Notes: a model not told the origin generated them from the sequence alone. Counted from the first letter of the stretch, positions 44,154-57,130 are shown. The stretch: 64,000 bases of DNA from Marsupella aquatica (GCA_973895155.1 OZ316892.1:19530001-19594000), one strand, 5' to 3'. Numbers and translations: made by a program.

Positions 44154-45700
44154 CGACCCGACACCGCCGGCCCCTCAGCAGCTTCGCCACTGATGCAGAC
44201 TCACGTCCAATCTGAGCAACGACCAAAGCATCGAGAAATTGAAATTAATACACATCCAGTGAGAGTTCACAATGGCTGGATGATAAGGATCCGGTCCGGT
44301 CCTTTTCGTCAAAGCCTGCTGACAACAGAATTACGCAGACTAAGAAAAACAAAGGCCTACCGATGTGACAGGAACTGCCCCTATCCATTCCCTGCAATGT
44401 TCCTCTGATCAATTACTTCGGGCCTTCCTCGTGAGAGGGAAGTCGGCGTTTTCTGGTGGACAGACTCCGATCTGAAATGCTGTGACTGAACGTCCTTCAG
44501 TCATCAGACCATCAGCCACTTAGTCATTGTCACACACAATCTGATGCCCCGGCTAGACCAATGCAAACAGGAGACTGGCCAACCGGACTGATGGAACCTA
44601 GCTGTCCAAAGACAGCAAGGGACCGAGACAAGTGAGGGCAGGAGTGCAGAGAAAATGAAAAGCACTCTTTCTCGTAAGTAATCAAAGTGGAAAACTCTCT
44701 CAAGACAGGTCTCAGCTTCGAGTCAGAATAGCTCTGCGAATTATGGTACTGCATAGGGACCATCTAAGAGATACTAAGATGTAAGAGTAATCACGTTACG
44801 ATAGCTCCACTCCCTTAAGACCGAGGGACACTATGAGGACTCGCAATGCTGCGTAGTGATCATTGCCAGCAACCATTCTCGGCAATAAGAAACCATTCCA
44901 ATCCATGCTTTTATAAGGCTAATCCCCAACCAACAGGAGTTCGCAATATCAGATCCCAAAGACGGGCTCAAAAGTGTCCGCAGATTGTACGACTTGCCAT
45001 ACAAATCGCATTCCACAAAAGACTGAAGAGAACATGTTAGAATAATAATCGACCACAAATTGAGATAAGGTGAGAGAATCTTCATATGTGACCTTGAATG
45101 AAATGGATGGGACGAAGTGGGTGGGTCAGAATCGGCTGTGAGGGGACGGGATCAAACGTACTTTCGACGGACAAGTAAAAATCCTCTGGCTGAACTGCAG
45201 CGTGCAGACAGACAGTGCCTCCGATGATTGGACTGGCTCCGTTCGTGACACAAATCTGCCAGACAGATAGATAGATAGATGGATCTAGCTCAGTGAACGT
45301 GACGAAGGCAACAATCGCTGAGCTCCTCCCTTCACGTCCATTTGAAACTCGCTTTGGAGGCACGCACGCATCCCTCGTCAAGAACTCGAGGCGATGTTTG
45401 TTCCAGAAAACGAGCGAGCCCCTCTAGTCTCATAAAGGAATGGGACTCGTCCTGCAGAATCTGCCTCCTCCTTCTAATTGATAAAGAAGAATCCATTTCT
45501 CGCTCTCGTGGCTGACTCCTCCTTTCCGAAACGTGCTCCCGTCGCTCACTCACTCCCTCCGTGCTTCCTTCTCTCGACCTCACATCCGACCGCCCTCGTC
45601 ACGATCCTTCGACAGTGCTACCCTCCCCACTTCTTTCTTGACATTCATGAATAACGCTGCCCTACGATAAGCATAATTATACTATTAAGAAACTATCGGT
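44154..45700. other. Promoter/leader side of the P-loop kinase gene
   Basis: Probably includes its promoter and leader. Minus-strand frames at 45082-45583 are Arg/Ser/Pro-biased and not recognised. A (GATA)4-like run is at 45267-45282. No gene is supported. Confidence 0.4.
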
Positions 45701-45754
45701 ACCCTACTATATAGATCCCCTGATGCGCGAGCTTCCTCGCACCTTTCACCACTC

Positions 45755-46025
45755 ATTTTTCTCCTCGTCGTGATTCTGCCTGCTTCGTTTCTTTTCTTTT
45801 CTTTTTCATCCCAGCAGCCCTTCGCTTTGGTTTCAAATTGACCCACTCTGCACGTCTCGACGAATCGACATAGTCCGGGAGGGCAGTTCCCTTTCACCAT
45901 TCCGCATCAAATTTTTTTTCCTGCTCCTCGTAATTCTGCCTGCTGCTTTTTCCTTTCCAACAGCGCTTGGTTTTCGTTTGACCGACTGTTCTTGCACGTC
46001 TCGACGAATCGACGATCATCCCGCG
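45755..46025. repeat. Tandem duplication, two units about 165 bp apart
   Basis: Both units run CTCCTCGT, (G)ATTCTGCCTGC, a T/C-rich block, CAGC(A)GC, then CACGTCTCGACGAATCGAC. The pyrimidine-rich parts are diverged. Confidence 0.8.
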
Positions 46026-46143
46026 AAGGAACTTCTCACATTGCGCAGCTTCTGCTCAGATTCGTGAGTGCGTGTTCCCGATCGGTATGCACGGGAGGGA
46101 ATCAGGGAAGTGAGCAAGGGTCGTCTGCAGCTTCGACTGCAGC

Positions 46144-46370
46144 TTCATAAAACCTTCTTCCTTTCTACAGTAGTACAGTGGGTGTAGAGTCCGGTGGGCT
46201 GGTACGAACACGAGTATTTTTTAATGATTTTACTTTTTGCTTCTAAAACCTTCTCCCTTTCTAAAACCTTGAGTTCTCCCTTTCTACTGTAGGTATACAG
46301 TCCCGCCGGGAGGTACAAAACAGCACATTTTTTAAGGATTTGTTTTTTTTGCCAGAGTGGCGAAATGTAG
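46144..46370. repeat. Tandem duplication, two units of about 125 bp
   Basis: AAAACCTT, CCTTTCTAC(A/T)GTAG, a GTACAG or GTATACAG block, GG(C/A)GGTAC and TTTTTTAA(T/G)GATTT recur in the same order. A 26-bp direct repeat (GAGTTAAACTAGGTCCATTA) follows at 46451 and 46477. Confidence 0.75.
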
Positions 46371-46389
46371 AAAACAATGTTCCCGTGGT

Positions 46390-46560
46390 ACAGTAGAAAG
46401 AAACTATATAATCCAGATGAAATAATTAAGAATATTCCCTGTGACATTGTGAGTTAAACTAGGTCCATTAATATGAGTTGAGTTAAACTAGGTCCATTAA
46501 TATGAGTTGCAAAAATAGTGGAAGCATTTTGACAAACCTAGAGGTTTGTCTGGGTTTCAT
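46390..46560. repeat. Dispersed repeat, copy 1 (partner at 55205-55330)
   Basis: Shares ATTCCCTGTGA(C/G)ATTGTGA, GAGTTGCAAAAAT and GGAGCATTTTGACAAACCTA-type blocks with 55205-55330 in the same orientation. Probably a small non-coding mobile element. Confidence 0.65.
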
Positions 46561-46849
46561 TTTAGAGTAATGTACCAGTGTGTGAAGAAGAAGATGCTCA
46601 ACAGATTTCACTATTCAATCATTTTCTTGACCATCAGATCTCCCTAGATTTAAGGCTGACTGTTATATTCTGGTTAATGGGGCCTGTGATTAGGTGGAAC
46701 ATTGGCTAATGAACAAATAGTAGCAAAATTTTGCCACTGCAAAAGATTTTAGTGGCATAATTTGCCACAATATTGGTGTTCTGTTTTAGTGACATTTGAA
46801 TTGCGTTTATTCAAACCAAATGGCATAGAAGGGAATTGAGTTAAAGTGA

Positions 46850-47020
46850 AGTACATGAGATCACACTCTACAACTCAAACACAGCGCATAGAAGGAAATT
46901 GAGTGGAAGAAAAGTACATAACATCACACTATACAACTCAAACACAGCGCACAGGAGGAAATTGAGTGGAAGAAAAGTACATAAGATCACACTATACAAC
47001 TCGAACACAGCACTTGGGCA
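46850..47020. repeat. Tandem repeat, about 2.5 units of 67 bp
   Basis: The unit holds TACAACTCAAACACAGCGCA, GGAAATTGAGTGGAAGAAAA and GTACATAA(C/G)ATCACACTA. Just after it, AACACCAATATTGAAACAC with CATT(A/C)ATTTTTGAAC occurs at 47035 and 47150. From 47200 to 47650 nothing is recognised. Confidence 0.9.
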
Positions 47021-47653
47021 TTGTGTTAAAACACAACACCAATATTGAAACACAACATTAATTTTTGAACCAAGTACAAAAATCTAGAACATATAGTATC
47101 TATGCCATTCAGTTTGAATCAACTCAATTAAAATGTCTTCAAACATAACACCAATATTGAAACACGACATTCATTTTTGAACACAACAGTGCAAGTACAA
47201 AAATCAACATATACTACAAACTTGAACTAGTATGTGGGTCCAGCTCATTTCTTCCAGGTAAATTATATAGCCAAAGTACATTCAAAGGAGTGTTGTAAAT
47301 TTGTATTAAATTATGTGCATTAAATTTACAAGAATGACATCAAAAGCTCATCTACAATAGCAAGAGTATGCCACAAGAAAAATGATGGCTTGGATTGAGC
47401 CATTAGTTATAACTATTTGTAATACTATCTTGGGCAACTTAGTTTGAAGATTCAATTTGTTAATATATAGTAGTAAAAGAAAATTCTCATCATTATCCTA
47501 ATATCATGGCAAGTGGAAACAAAGACAAAAACCTTAAGTGTAGAATCATCACAAGTGTTGTGGAGAGAGAGGTTATATACATAGACCAACTTTCATGGGA
47601 GTATGAACACCCATTTCCTTGCATGATGTAGATTCTGTAATAAATTGTACTTT

Positions 47654-47821
47654 ATGATGTTTGACCATGACTCTTTTGGTGTGCCTAGGGAGGATTATAG
47701 TGAGGTTTACAACATACTTCACACTAGGTGTAAGGAGAGTTTACATGAGACATTCAAGCTTGGAGGCGGACATCATGGGGTTGAGTATTTTTTGTATGGC
47801 TATCATCGTGTGACCAGGTAG
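47654..47821 (+). CDS. Hypothetical 55-aa frame, possible exon
   Basis: Starts MMFDHDSFGVPREDYSEVYN and contains LHETFKLGGGHHGVEYFLYG, a strikingly protein-like sequence in otherwise AT-rich, frame-poor DNA. It ends in ACCAG followed by GTAGG, so it may be an exon with a donor rather than a complete gene. I recognise no family. It may be a remnant of a gene or transposon. Nothing else is supported to 48430. Confidence 0.3.
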   Translation: MMFDHDSFGVPREDYSEVYNILHTRCKESLHETFKLGGGHHGVEYFLYGYHRVTR

Positions 47822-48436
47822 GTTTGTATGATTGTATGTTTTGTTTGATGTTTACAATTTGTATGGATTTTATGAGTTGAGAAGTGGCACAATGTCCTTT
47901 CAATTTGGTTCTTGAGCCCATTGACCCTTTCTTGAGATGAACATTTTTTTCTTGGTTGCTAGAGAAGCTTGGGAGAGTTTACAAATTATTTGACAATCAA
48001 TAGCAAACTCAACTTTATTGCAACACTTGAAATACAGGTTTGATTTCTTTCTCTTCTCTCTATATGATTTTAACAGTTGTGATTGCTAATATTTTTGGGT
48101 GATAAACTAATATCAAAATTTTATGCAGTTCCAAGATTTCACCTCTAGTAGATTGATTTGTGATAATTATTTGTGAATAAAAGAAAGTATAAAGTCCTAA
48201 TTTTCAACATTTTGATATTCAGATCTAAACTTAGTGTACTGTTTGACCAGAAAATTGGAGCCTTCATATTTGACTTGTAAATGTTTTCCTAAATCTTAAC
48301 AAATAAAGAAAATGTAAACACTAATACTCTATCTAAGGAGCTTTGCTACAAAGAAAAGCATAAGAAAACTTGAGCTTGAGAGTTATTTCCTTTTGTTCCT
48401 TTTCCAATAGAAATAGCAAAATCAAGATCAACTAAC

Positions 48437-48809
48437 TTAAAGCCGGGATAGACACAAATGTTGAGAAAAAGCCCCGATGGACAAACACAACCTACATGGA
48501 CATAGAACAAACCTAAGATTGTGCTTGTATAACACGCTTTTCACTTGTGCTCCAATGGTGCCCTGTAAGGAGCTATCTGACCAGGAGCAGGAGGCTTTTT
48601 GGTTGTGTTTCTTCCTCTAGTCTGTCCAGGCAGGAGCACCGGAGGAGGTTAAACGTACTTAACGTAATGTCTAAATCTCGGTTAGCTTCTGTTCATAAGA
48701 CACCTGTAATCCATTTTGGGTGTCATTAGGGATTAATGGTGTTATAGTGTCAACAGGCTGTGTCCATCCGAGTTGTCCCTACAAACGTTTGTGTCTATCC
48801 CGGCTTTAA
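48437..48809. mobile_element. Candidate miniature inverted-repeat element, ~370 bp
   Basis: The left end TTAAAGCCGGGATAGACACA is matched in reverse at the right end (TGTGTCTATCCCGGCTTTAA, with a GTTTGTGTC start), and partial pairing continues for ~50 bp (GATGGACA...CACA...CCT). Both ends carry TTAA, which could be a target duplication. The interior has no transposase. The class is not certain. Confidence 0.6.
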
Positions 48810-48861
48810 ATTTGACACTACTCTTAACATAACAAGCCATTACCTTAAAAATCAAGAAGAC

Positions 48862-49110
48862 TACAAGTTAAGGCATCATGCTACACAAGTTCACAAGTGT
48901 ACTTTTTTACCCAATTGTAATTTTAAGATTAATAAGGTTACAAGTAAAGGCATTCTGGTGCACACATCCGCAAGGGTCGATGTACTGTTTGACCCCAATT
49001 GTAACTTTGAATAGATAAGGTTACAAGTTAAGGCATTCTGGTGCACACATCCGCAAGGGTCGGTGTACTGTTTGACCCCAATTGTAATTCTAAAGTGGAG
49101 GTATCCTGTT
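48862..49110. repeat. Tandem repeat, three units of about 80 bp
   Basis: Units contain GGTTACAAGT(T)AA, GGCATTCTGGTGCACACATC, CGCAAGGGTCG(A/G)TGTACTG and CCCAATTGTAA. The last two units are nearly identical; the first (from 48862) is diverged. Confidence 0.9.
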
Positions 49111-49139
49111 ACTAGCTCTTTTTCTCTCAACAAAATCAA

Positions 49140-49760
49140 CTCATTTGGTTAAGTAAGGTGATGTCAGTTTAACTCTCTATTGGGAAATTTGTTTGAGCTC
49201 AAATGTCTAGCCACAGATCTCCCCTAGTTTTCTCTATGTCTTTGAACATTTTTAGCCCATTTGATTGAGTAACAGAAATGATAAATCCCACCGTTTGATT
49301 GTTTTGGCCATAACTTAAGCGTAGTCCGCTTAGGAAAGTTGGCTTAGGGTAACATTGGGCTAATTTCAAGTATAGGTAAAGTTTTATTTTGAACTCACAA
49401 ATTTGACCTCAGTTTGAGCTCAAACTTTAAGTCATATTCTCCTAGTTTCCTTCTATCTCTCAACAATTTTTTGGCACATTTGGCTAGGTAAGGAGAAATG
49501 CAGAATCACAAAGCTTCAGATAGATTTTGGATTCTTTGACGTTGATTTAGTCGGCTTAGTCAAAGTAGGCGTAAAGTAACTAAGATGGGTTTAAGACAAA
49601 TTTTGAATATCAATTCATTTTAAACTCACAAATTGGAGAGGTCAAAATTTAGCTTCCCTTGTAGATTTCCCTAGCTTTCCTCTATCTTGTATAGAATTTT
49701 CAACCCATTTGGTTGACTATAACCAAAATAATTGAATTTTTTTTGAGATCCAAGCTGATT
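49140..49760. repeat. Strongly diverged tandem repeat, three units of about 240 bp
   Basis: Each unit has the order GAACTCACAAATT or GAGCTCAAA, CCTAG(T/C)TTTC, TCTAT, CAACATTTTT or similar, and CATTTGG(T/C)T. Copies are old. No coding frame runs through them, and none is seen from 49760 to 50510. Confidence 0.5.
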
Positions 49761-50516
49761 TTGGCTTCAACTTAGTTGCCCCATAATACTGCACATATTT
49801 AATTACTTTTTACCAGTTTTTGAGTGACACGCAACTAGCACATATTTGACATGCATTATAACTCTCAGATGTGACACCATTCTTGCATGTGTTTCCATTC
49901 TCACACGCATGACAATTCTTACACGAGTGAATTTCTTGTGCATCAATCCACGTTTCACAATTCTCGTCATTGATCAATAAACATCAATGGTTAAGATTGA
50001 CTTGTTGTCTTAATTTATTGCCCAAAGTACTATGCAAGTTTCTGTTTAAATTTGGTATCAAAGAATGTTATCATTCCTGCACATGAACCAAACATCTTCT
50101 TCACGCTTGCCACACGAGCGTCTTGAACCGTCACACGAGTGTTAAGGCACGTTGCACAATCTCCACCATTGATAAGTAAAATCCAACAGATGTGAATAAT
50201 TGTTGACATGGAATTTTCTCTGAATTTTAAAACTTGCAAGAATCTCTACCTGGACCCCGTAATAAAACGCCCATGGCCCGCTGTTCAAATAATAGAGCCC
50301 TCTGTTCGGGGAAGACAGTAGTATCTTGTTGAATATTATGATGAAGGAGCTTCTATCATTTCTTTACACAATAACCACGAAAGCATGTCAAGATGAATTC
50401 GAATTAAAGGATTTCTCCCAACGCACCACAGCGACCATTCCAGAACGGTACTTGGATGTTAGGGGGAAGTACCCACATGCTTTTTCTGAAAGCTCGTGTA
50501 AACTTTGTACATGACT

Positions 50517-50650
50517 TTCAGGCTCCTTCTAGCGTTTTGAATGGTAATTGCACATTAAAATATGATATATACTATGTACAGCATCTCTGGTTCCTTATAG
50601 GATTTTGAATGGTAATGGCACATCAAAATATGACATGTATGGCACCTCTG
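50517..50650. repeat. Tandem duplication, two units of about 68 bp
   Basis: TTTTGAATGGTAAT(T/G)GCACAT followed by AAAATATGA(T/C)AT and a CA(T/C)CTCTG block occurs at ~50532 and ~50599. Confidence 0.8.
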
Positions 50651-50659
50651 CATACAGTG

Positions 50660-52997
50660 ATAATATATGTTTTTTTCTTTCCATCAATGAATGCAATCAT
50701 ATTTTGATGTGTGATGGTCCTGAACTCCTGGGCTTTTCTGGGATCTTTGATTGTTATACTGTACAGTACTTGATCGAGACGATCCAATTGTGGGACCAGG
50801 GTTGCGAATTCTGCACGTACAGTGGATGGGCTCGTTTCCCTTCAGCACACCTTTCCAAGGTCCTTTTCTCTTACCTTGAGAAGTCCGGGGCGGCGGCATA
50901 CGTGTAATAGATTACATCCTTGGTATCTCATCACTCAATGCGTCACCAGGGCTTCTCTAACGCAACGGGGAATGGACCCCCTGACTCGTACACACTTATC
51001 GTTAAGGGATCTATTGCGGATTCTCGTATCTGATGCCTGAGGGTACCCACATACATAATCCCACGTTTAAGTCAAGGTTTGAGGTACAGTAGTGGCTTAA
51101 ATGCATCACGCATTGGGGATTTGAGTGTCACTTCTGTTATACCGATATGTTTCCAAAATTGAGTAAGATTGGTTGTTTGATATTGATATGGTTTGGATAC
51201 TTCGCGTACGTGTCTTTGGGAAGCACCCAAGTTTGAGCTTTAGAGTAGGGATTGAAACTTAGCCTAGTCACAAATATGAACGGCTGAATTGCATCTTTAC
51301 TCATAAGAATCTTGTTTCCAATCAATAATCAGTAATTAGTACACTCTACGTTGCTGTTTGTTCGTGGAGACGTGGAGGTGCTTCTCCAGCAGGCGATGGA
51401 AGTTGACAAACTCCCGTTCAATCTCATCAGTGTGAGTTGTTTAGATCTGCCAGTGCAATGAGTTGAAGATGCGAGATGTTCAAGTTGGACGGTGAGTTGA
51501 GAAATATGCTAAGAAACTGGCAATTTCATCAGTACCTCCCTACACTTCAACGACGAGGTGATTGACTCTGGCGCTGGAACCCTTATTACGAACGGAGTTT
51601 GATGAAGATAAGTGCTTCTTCCAACTCAAAATAGGGGATGCGTCTTGTTGTTCAACACTGTTTGAAAGTGCTATACTGCTTTGGCTGCCTCGAAATGGCA
51701 CAATGTCCACATAGGAGAACGAGGGCCTCCGGTACGCTTACGGTGGGCAAACTTGTTATTTCCACTGTGGGGTCGAAGTTGGGACGAGGATGAAAGGACA
51801 CTTTACTTCAGAATATCCTGAATATCGAAGTCCGGGCGTCTCAAACGAACATGCACATTATCACCGCGAGTAACTGGCTGTCTCTTGAGTAAGTTTTCGC
51901 ATGGAGGAAATCCTTGACATCTCGTGAGATAGTAAATTCACAGTTATGGGCAGTTCAAGTTGCCTCAAGTTCGGATGTCGGTGGTCACTGTGTTGCAATG
52001 AAGTTAGGTTTTCCACACTCACTGTAGAAAGTAAACAGATGAAGTATATCGCACCGAGAGTAGAAACTCAAAACCTCTCATGTAAACAGTCGTCAACTGC
52101 AGAGAGAACAGATCGAAATACAAACCAACACTGTACCACCGATGGACATGAAATGGGAAAAACAGACGGGTTGAGGTAGGCTGCGTAGAATCTTAGTATC
52201 TTTGCATATGACATTCGTATTTCCTAAGACTGCCTGTCCTAGTTGACAAACTAGTATGCTACTAATCTTCCCTTGGTCCACCACCTCTACTTCTTCCCTG
52301 GTGTACACCTTTCTGTTTTCCCTCAATGTGCCAGCTCCTAAGTGAAGACCTCTTCCGGGCATGTAGGTTTTCCTGGTGTACGTGTAGTCCAACCTGATCC
52401 ATCACTCCACTTCTTGAACCAGGAAGGAAACAACTTTACATTTACCTGCCTACCTTACAATGCTCGCCGGGTATGAAAGGCCTCTTGGAGATACAATTCT
52501 TCCCACGTGTTCCGTCACAAGACGCTGCTGATGTCCGAAGATATCTTTAGCCGCTAAGATTGGGACAATTACAGGCCACAATGATCGACACAATCATTGG
52601 AAACAGGGAGGATATAAGCGTCAAAGATCCAACATAGCATTAGGGCTGTTGACAAGACGAGACAGGGTAAGTAGGGCCATCGTTAGGAGCCAGAACGTTG
52701 AGAGGATAGGCTTATAAGTTGAGAGAATCCTTAGCCTGTTGGCCTTTGGTCTGCACACTTCCCCAGGTGCTTTGCCAGGGACGGGAGATTTTTCTGTATT
52801 GCATATCAGAATTACTCAGCCATACTTCCATGCTGCTTCATTCTAGAAAACTTAATAGTCTAGAACTCCTCTTCTTCCTGCATTCCATAATTTACGACAT
52901 TTGGGAGTTCAAATTCTCTAGAACTCGGTATGAGTCCTTAAGGGTTTGAAGGAACTCAACTAAACGTATATTAATTATTGCTACAACGTGTTAGAAC
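50660..52997. other. Intergenic stretch, no gene supported
   Basis: Short frames occur on both strands without recognisable domains. Composition is mixed. Some of the right end is probably the 3' flank of LTD. Confidence 0.5.
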
Positions 52998-54296
52998 CTA
53001 CACGTTTACTTTTGACTTGCTGAGAATAAGCTCTCTGATCTCCTCATCTTTGGCACGGTCCAACGCATTACGGCCCTGGTCATCCTTTACTTTGTAATCT
53101 GCACCGGCTCGAAGAAGCTCCTCAATCTTGGGTTCGTCTCCTTCCGAAGCCGCCAACAGCAGCAGAATATCGACTGGTGGAATTCCAGTGTTCAAAAGAG
53201 CCTCCATTTTGTCATAGGTGCCTTCCGTGGCCAACATCCCCATGTAGTTGAAGTACTGCGGGACAGAAATCCACAGACAAGAGCACAACAATTGACAAAT
53301 ACAAATACAAATTAGGAAAACCATCACAATGAAAGAGAAGAAGGTAATAAGTCAGGTGGACTGACTGTCTTAGACTAGATATACAGCGGCACAAATCGGT
53401 GCAGACTGTCTTATAACAGAGGAACAGCGGACTGAATCAACAGACTGTTACGGTGCATCCTTTTATAGCAGCACCCTTTCTGGGTTTTCACCTCCCACGC
53501 CCTTGCTCTGAGCTTTTCAATGTTGCGAACATTCAGTTCCTGATTTTGCAAAGTGTAGGGAAACAAGGTGCATTCCCTCCAAGGGAAGGGACAATAAATG
53601 GCCAGAAATCCCTGGGGACATTAAACCCAATGATACACTGTGACCTGAATAAATCCCTGGCCAGTTGCCTGGTAGGATACTCGTACTACCACAGCACCAC
53701 TAGGAATTGGGAGCTCATTTAATATGCACATCAAAGATTCAAAAAAAGTCATAAGATACGAAAGTTGTGCAGCAATTTAACAGGAATTCACTTCAATTTT
53801 CTGGGAATTTTCTGCAACAGGTAAGCAACCCCCAGTGACACTACACTCTGTAGTACACACTGCCCGTCACCGATCCCACCAACTCTGAAGAGTAAGAGAC
53901 TCACCGCAACGCAAATCGTGGACAGAAAAGTGCCAGAAATGAAGAGGCAGGGAGAGAGCGAGAGAAAATGACGGCAACCAACCAACCAACCTGTTCAACA
54001 TCGTCTCGATCAAAATCGTCCCGGCCCTGGCTTCCGTAAATGCCAGCACCCTCCGAGTCCAAACCATTGCTCCCGAACTTAAACCATGCTGCCGCTCTCG
54101 TCTGCCTCAGCTCCCTCACTTGCACAGCCCCCGCTCCTGCTCCTCCTCTCTGGAACGAAGAAGAGACGCTACCGAATCCCAGAGTGGTTCTGCCGCTACT
54201 CCTATTGCAGCTGCTGCAGTCAGCAGCACCCAAACCAACCGAAGAGCCTATCGCTACTGAAGCCACCTGTACTACTGCTAACGCGATGACTGTCAT
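52998..54296 (-). CDS. LTD: LTD, ankyrin-type chloroplast import factor for light-harvesting proteins
   Basis: Two exons on the minus strand, 54296-53991 and 53255-52998, phase 0 junction, 187 aa. LTD (also called GDC1) receives light-harvesting chlorophyll proteins at the inner envelope and passes them to the chloroplast SRP for thylakoid insertion. The first ~65 residues are a Ser/Ala/Gly-rich transit peptide (MTVIALAVVQVASVAIGSS). The mature part has the family signature WFKFGSNGLDSEGAGIYG and GRDDFDRDDVEQ across the splice junction to YFNYMGMLATEGTYDKMEAL, and then an ankyrin-like end (EGDEPKIEELLRAGADYKVK, DDQGRNALDRAKDEE). Length is close to the usual ~175 residues. The gene is plant-specific. 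A long CT run lies just upstream. Confidence 0.95.
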
Positions 54297-54359
54297 GGCT
54301 GCTGGCCCTTCCCTTCGCTTCCCTTCCCTTCCCTTCCAAAACTAATTGAGAAAGTCAAA

Positions 54360-54360
<1 letters not shown>

Positions 54361-54395
<35 letters not shown>
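54361..54395. repeat. (TC)n microsatellite upstream of LTD
   Basis: A nearly pure TC run about 65 bp before the LTD start codon; on the LTD strand it is a GA run, like the leader of AMSH. Confidence 0.9.
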
Positions 54396-55204
54396 GGATT
54401 CTCGTATTCAATTAGGGAAACTCGATTCGATTGCTCAAACCCCGTGCTCGATAAATGGACTTCCGGCTTTGCGATCCTTTCTGGTGCTCACATTCCCGGG
54501 TACTATTTTGCTCGCAGGCTCTCTGGTCACTGGTTCTCGTTGGGTTTTGCTGGGTTGAGCTCTATTTCTCCCTCCCTTCTGTGTCGTGTGTGGGCTCGAA
54601 GGGAGTGTTACAAGGGATGGCATGCGATTGGGCAGAGCTAGCGGCGAGTGGTGAGCTTCGCTCCTCTTTGATTTTATCGCTTCGCAATCTCATTGATGAG
54701 CCTCATGACACGCTTACAAGCTGTAACGTCAGGTACAGTACAGTATATTACAGTCCCGCACTATACTATGTAGAGTCCTGTAGTGCCATCTGGGTTCGTT
54801 CAAAAACTAAACCAGGCCCATGAGAGTACCATAGTGCCATCTGGGTTCGTTGAAGAAATAAACCAGGCACATAACCAAAGAGAGTGTCATCACAATAGTC
54901 TGAACTCAATTGTTTAAATACATAAAGCTTCTTGAATAACACAAGTGCAGTCTGTTGAATTTCTAGGGCCACATTGGCAATTAAATGTGTATAATTTTAC
55001 CAGCACATAGAGCATGAATGAACGTAACTTCTCAGACAAATTTTAGGTGAAGAGACTTTGCTTGTGAAACCTAGAAATATATTCGAAGCAGTCTAGTGTA
55101 GACCCTGATTTTCCAGTGTACACATTGTTTTTAAAATAAAAATAAAAAATAAAAATAAGAGAATAGCATTATTATGTAAAGGATGCTCCCATGGACAGCA
55201 GACA

Positions 55205-55330
55205 GAAACCACAGGAGTGAAATGGAGGTATTAGGAATGTTCCCTGTGAGATTGTGAATAAAATGTGTCCATCTGAGTTGCAAAAATCCATAGGAGCATT
55301 TTGACAAACCTACAGACTTCATTTTCCATT
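55205..55330. repeat. Dispersed repeat, copy 2 (partner at 46390-46560)
   Basis: Same orientation as copy 1, with GAATGTTCCCTGTGAGATTG, GAGTTGCAAAAATCCATAGG and AGCATTTTGACAAACCTACA. The surrounding 54400-58400 has no supported gene except leader DNA of the next gene. Confidence 0.65.
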
Positions 55331-56166
55331 ATTGTGTTGCTGTTTTAGTTTCTTAAAATGAAAAATAATTCACTTTCCTTGCGGGTCCCAAAAGGACCAA
55401 GATGGCACTACTATACTACTGGTGACCATGCTCAATTACACCGACAGTACAGTACAGGTTGGGGACTGATGAGAGAGGTGGGTTAGTTGGGTTATGTACT
55501 TTTGTCTGACTGAAGTACTCTTAGAGCATCTGGTGAAAATATGCCTTATCAACATTCACTACACTGTCCATCACAATTAGTGTTAGTCACACTAATTGAG
55601 GAGCCCTTCAAATTTCACATCTCACATAAAATAGTGTGTGACTCACATTATTTCAGGACTGGTGTCACTCTAATTACAGGTCACATGAACTCACACTTTT
55701 GGTCTCACCTTGAATACTGCACACTTAGAATCAAGGCATAAAACTAAGACTCAAGCAGACTCTCAATACAAAGTAAAGTGTGTGACTTGACATACTCAAT
55801 TAGTTTGATTCCGGATAGAAAAAAATGTTCACACAATTTAGTTCACACTTTTTATGGTGGACAGTGTAGCTTACAAGTTACACTTCCAAGTTACAACACT
55901 AGGTACAGTACGGTAGTACCCCACTCTAGTATCCATTAAACTATCTGTTACTCAATGTTTTTTCATTGCACAGTTGACGTTGTGACCATATTGTTGTTGA
56001 TGCGACAATGCTGGTGCATTACACAGACGTGTCAAGGTGAGACAAAAACGGGGACAAAGAAGTACAGATGATGCAAAGAAATGTTATTGTTCCACTCGTG
56101 TGGTGTGTGGAGTCATGTTTGGCTGCAAGTGTGTAATTGTAATGGTTAGGTGATTTTGTGCAGAAA

Positions 56167-56233
56167 TATTGTCAATTTGGTCAATGTTGTTATTGCAAAT
56201 GTCAATTTGGTCAATGTTGTTATTGCAAATGTG
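56167..56233. repeat. Perfect tandem duplication, two units of 33 bp
   Basis: TGTCAATTTGGTCAATGTTG followed by TTATTGCAAA occurs twice back to back. Confidence 0.9.
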
Positions 56234-57130
56234 ATGTTGTGGGGCAGGCAAGGGCATGGGAGGGCAGGGGGGACACAAGATAGGCAAAGGTGGTTGGGGT
56301 GCCCCGGGTCCAGGGGTAGTTGTGTGGGACTATGTGGAGGAAGTTTCTTTTGTTGTCCCCCTCCCCAATCCCGTTCTCTCCTCCCACTTGTCTTCCCTCC
56401 AACACAATAAAAAAAGAGAAATTACATCCTATGCCTTCACCTGAAGGAATATGTCAAAGTTACAACAACCTAAGGTTTCATTCTATTGTCCACAGAGATA
56501 TGATTTTGTGGTAGTTCACTTGAGTAGAGACTGATAGGTATTGGGTTCAACTATTGTGATTGACTCTTCCCTTTCTGTGGGGTTTCAAAGATTTCCCCTT
56601 TAAAAATTAAAAATGACTTTGTTCTACTAAATATGTCATGCACGGTAAACTTTGATCGCAAATTATAGTAAAAACCAGCCCAATGCCAGACTGGCAATAG
56701 TAAGTGATGTTGATGGGAAGTGTCGTCGAGCATACGTGAGATGGTCAGGCAGTCGGATGTTTTGAGGAGTAGGTGTGGCAACTGGATTTCATGAACTCTG
56801 AAGAGCTATGGGGGAGAGGAAATGTGCACACCGGCACCTTCAGGCCCATGGATAGGAAAACATGTCATCCAATTGCAAAGGAAGGCTTCTAGCCATAATG
56901 ACATTTTGGCATGAGAAAGAAAGAGGGGAATCCGACATTATAGTGTAATTCAGATAGATTAAGAGCCCAGAAAAAGATAACCGTGAAACTGGATGCTTAC
57001 CGAAACATCCAGAGGAATCTAGTTCAGTCTACAACTCTGACGCGTGTATCAGAAACAGGCAAGAAAACGAAACCGCTGGTTTCACAAATAGTGTCTCACA
57101 GACACTGGTCTCGTCATCTATTTCGAAACA

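Noticed and set aside
44530-45583. Minus-strand frames as extra exons upstream of the P-loop kinase
   Set aside because: The kinase gene has a good start with a membrane segment at 44153, and these frames show no linked phases or motifs.
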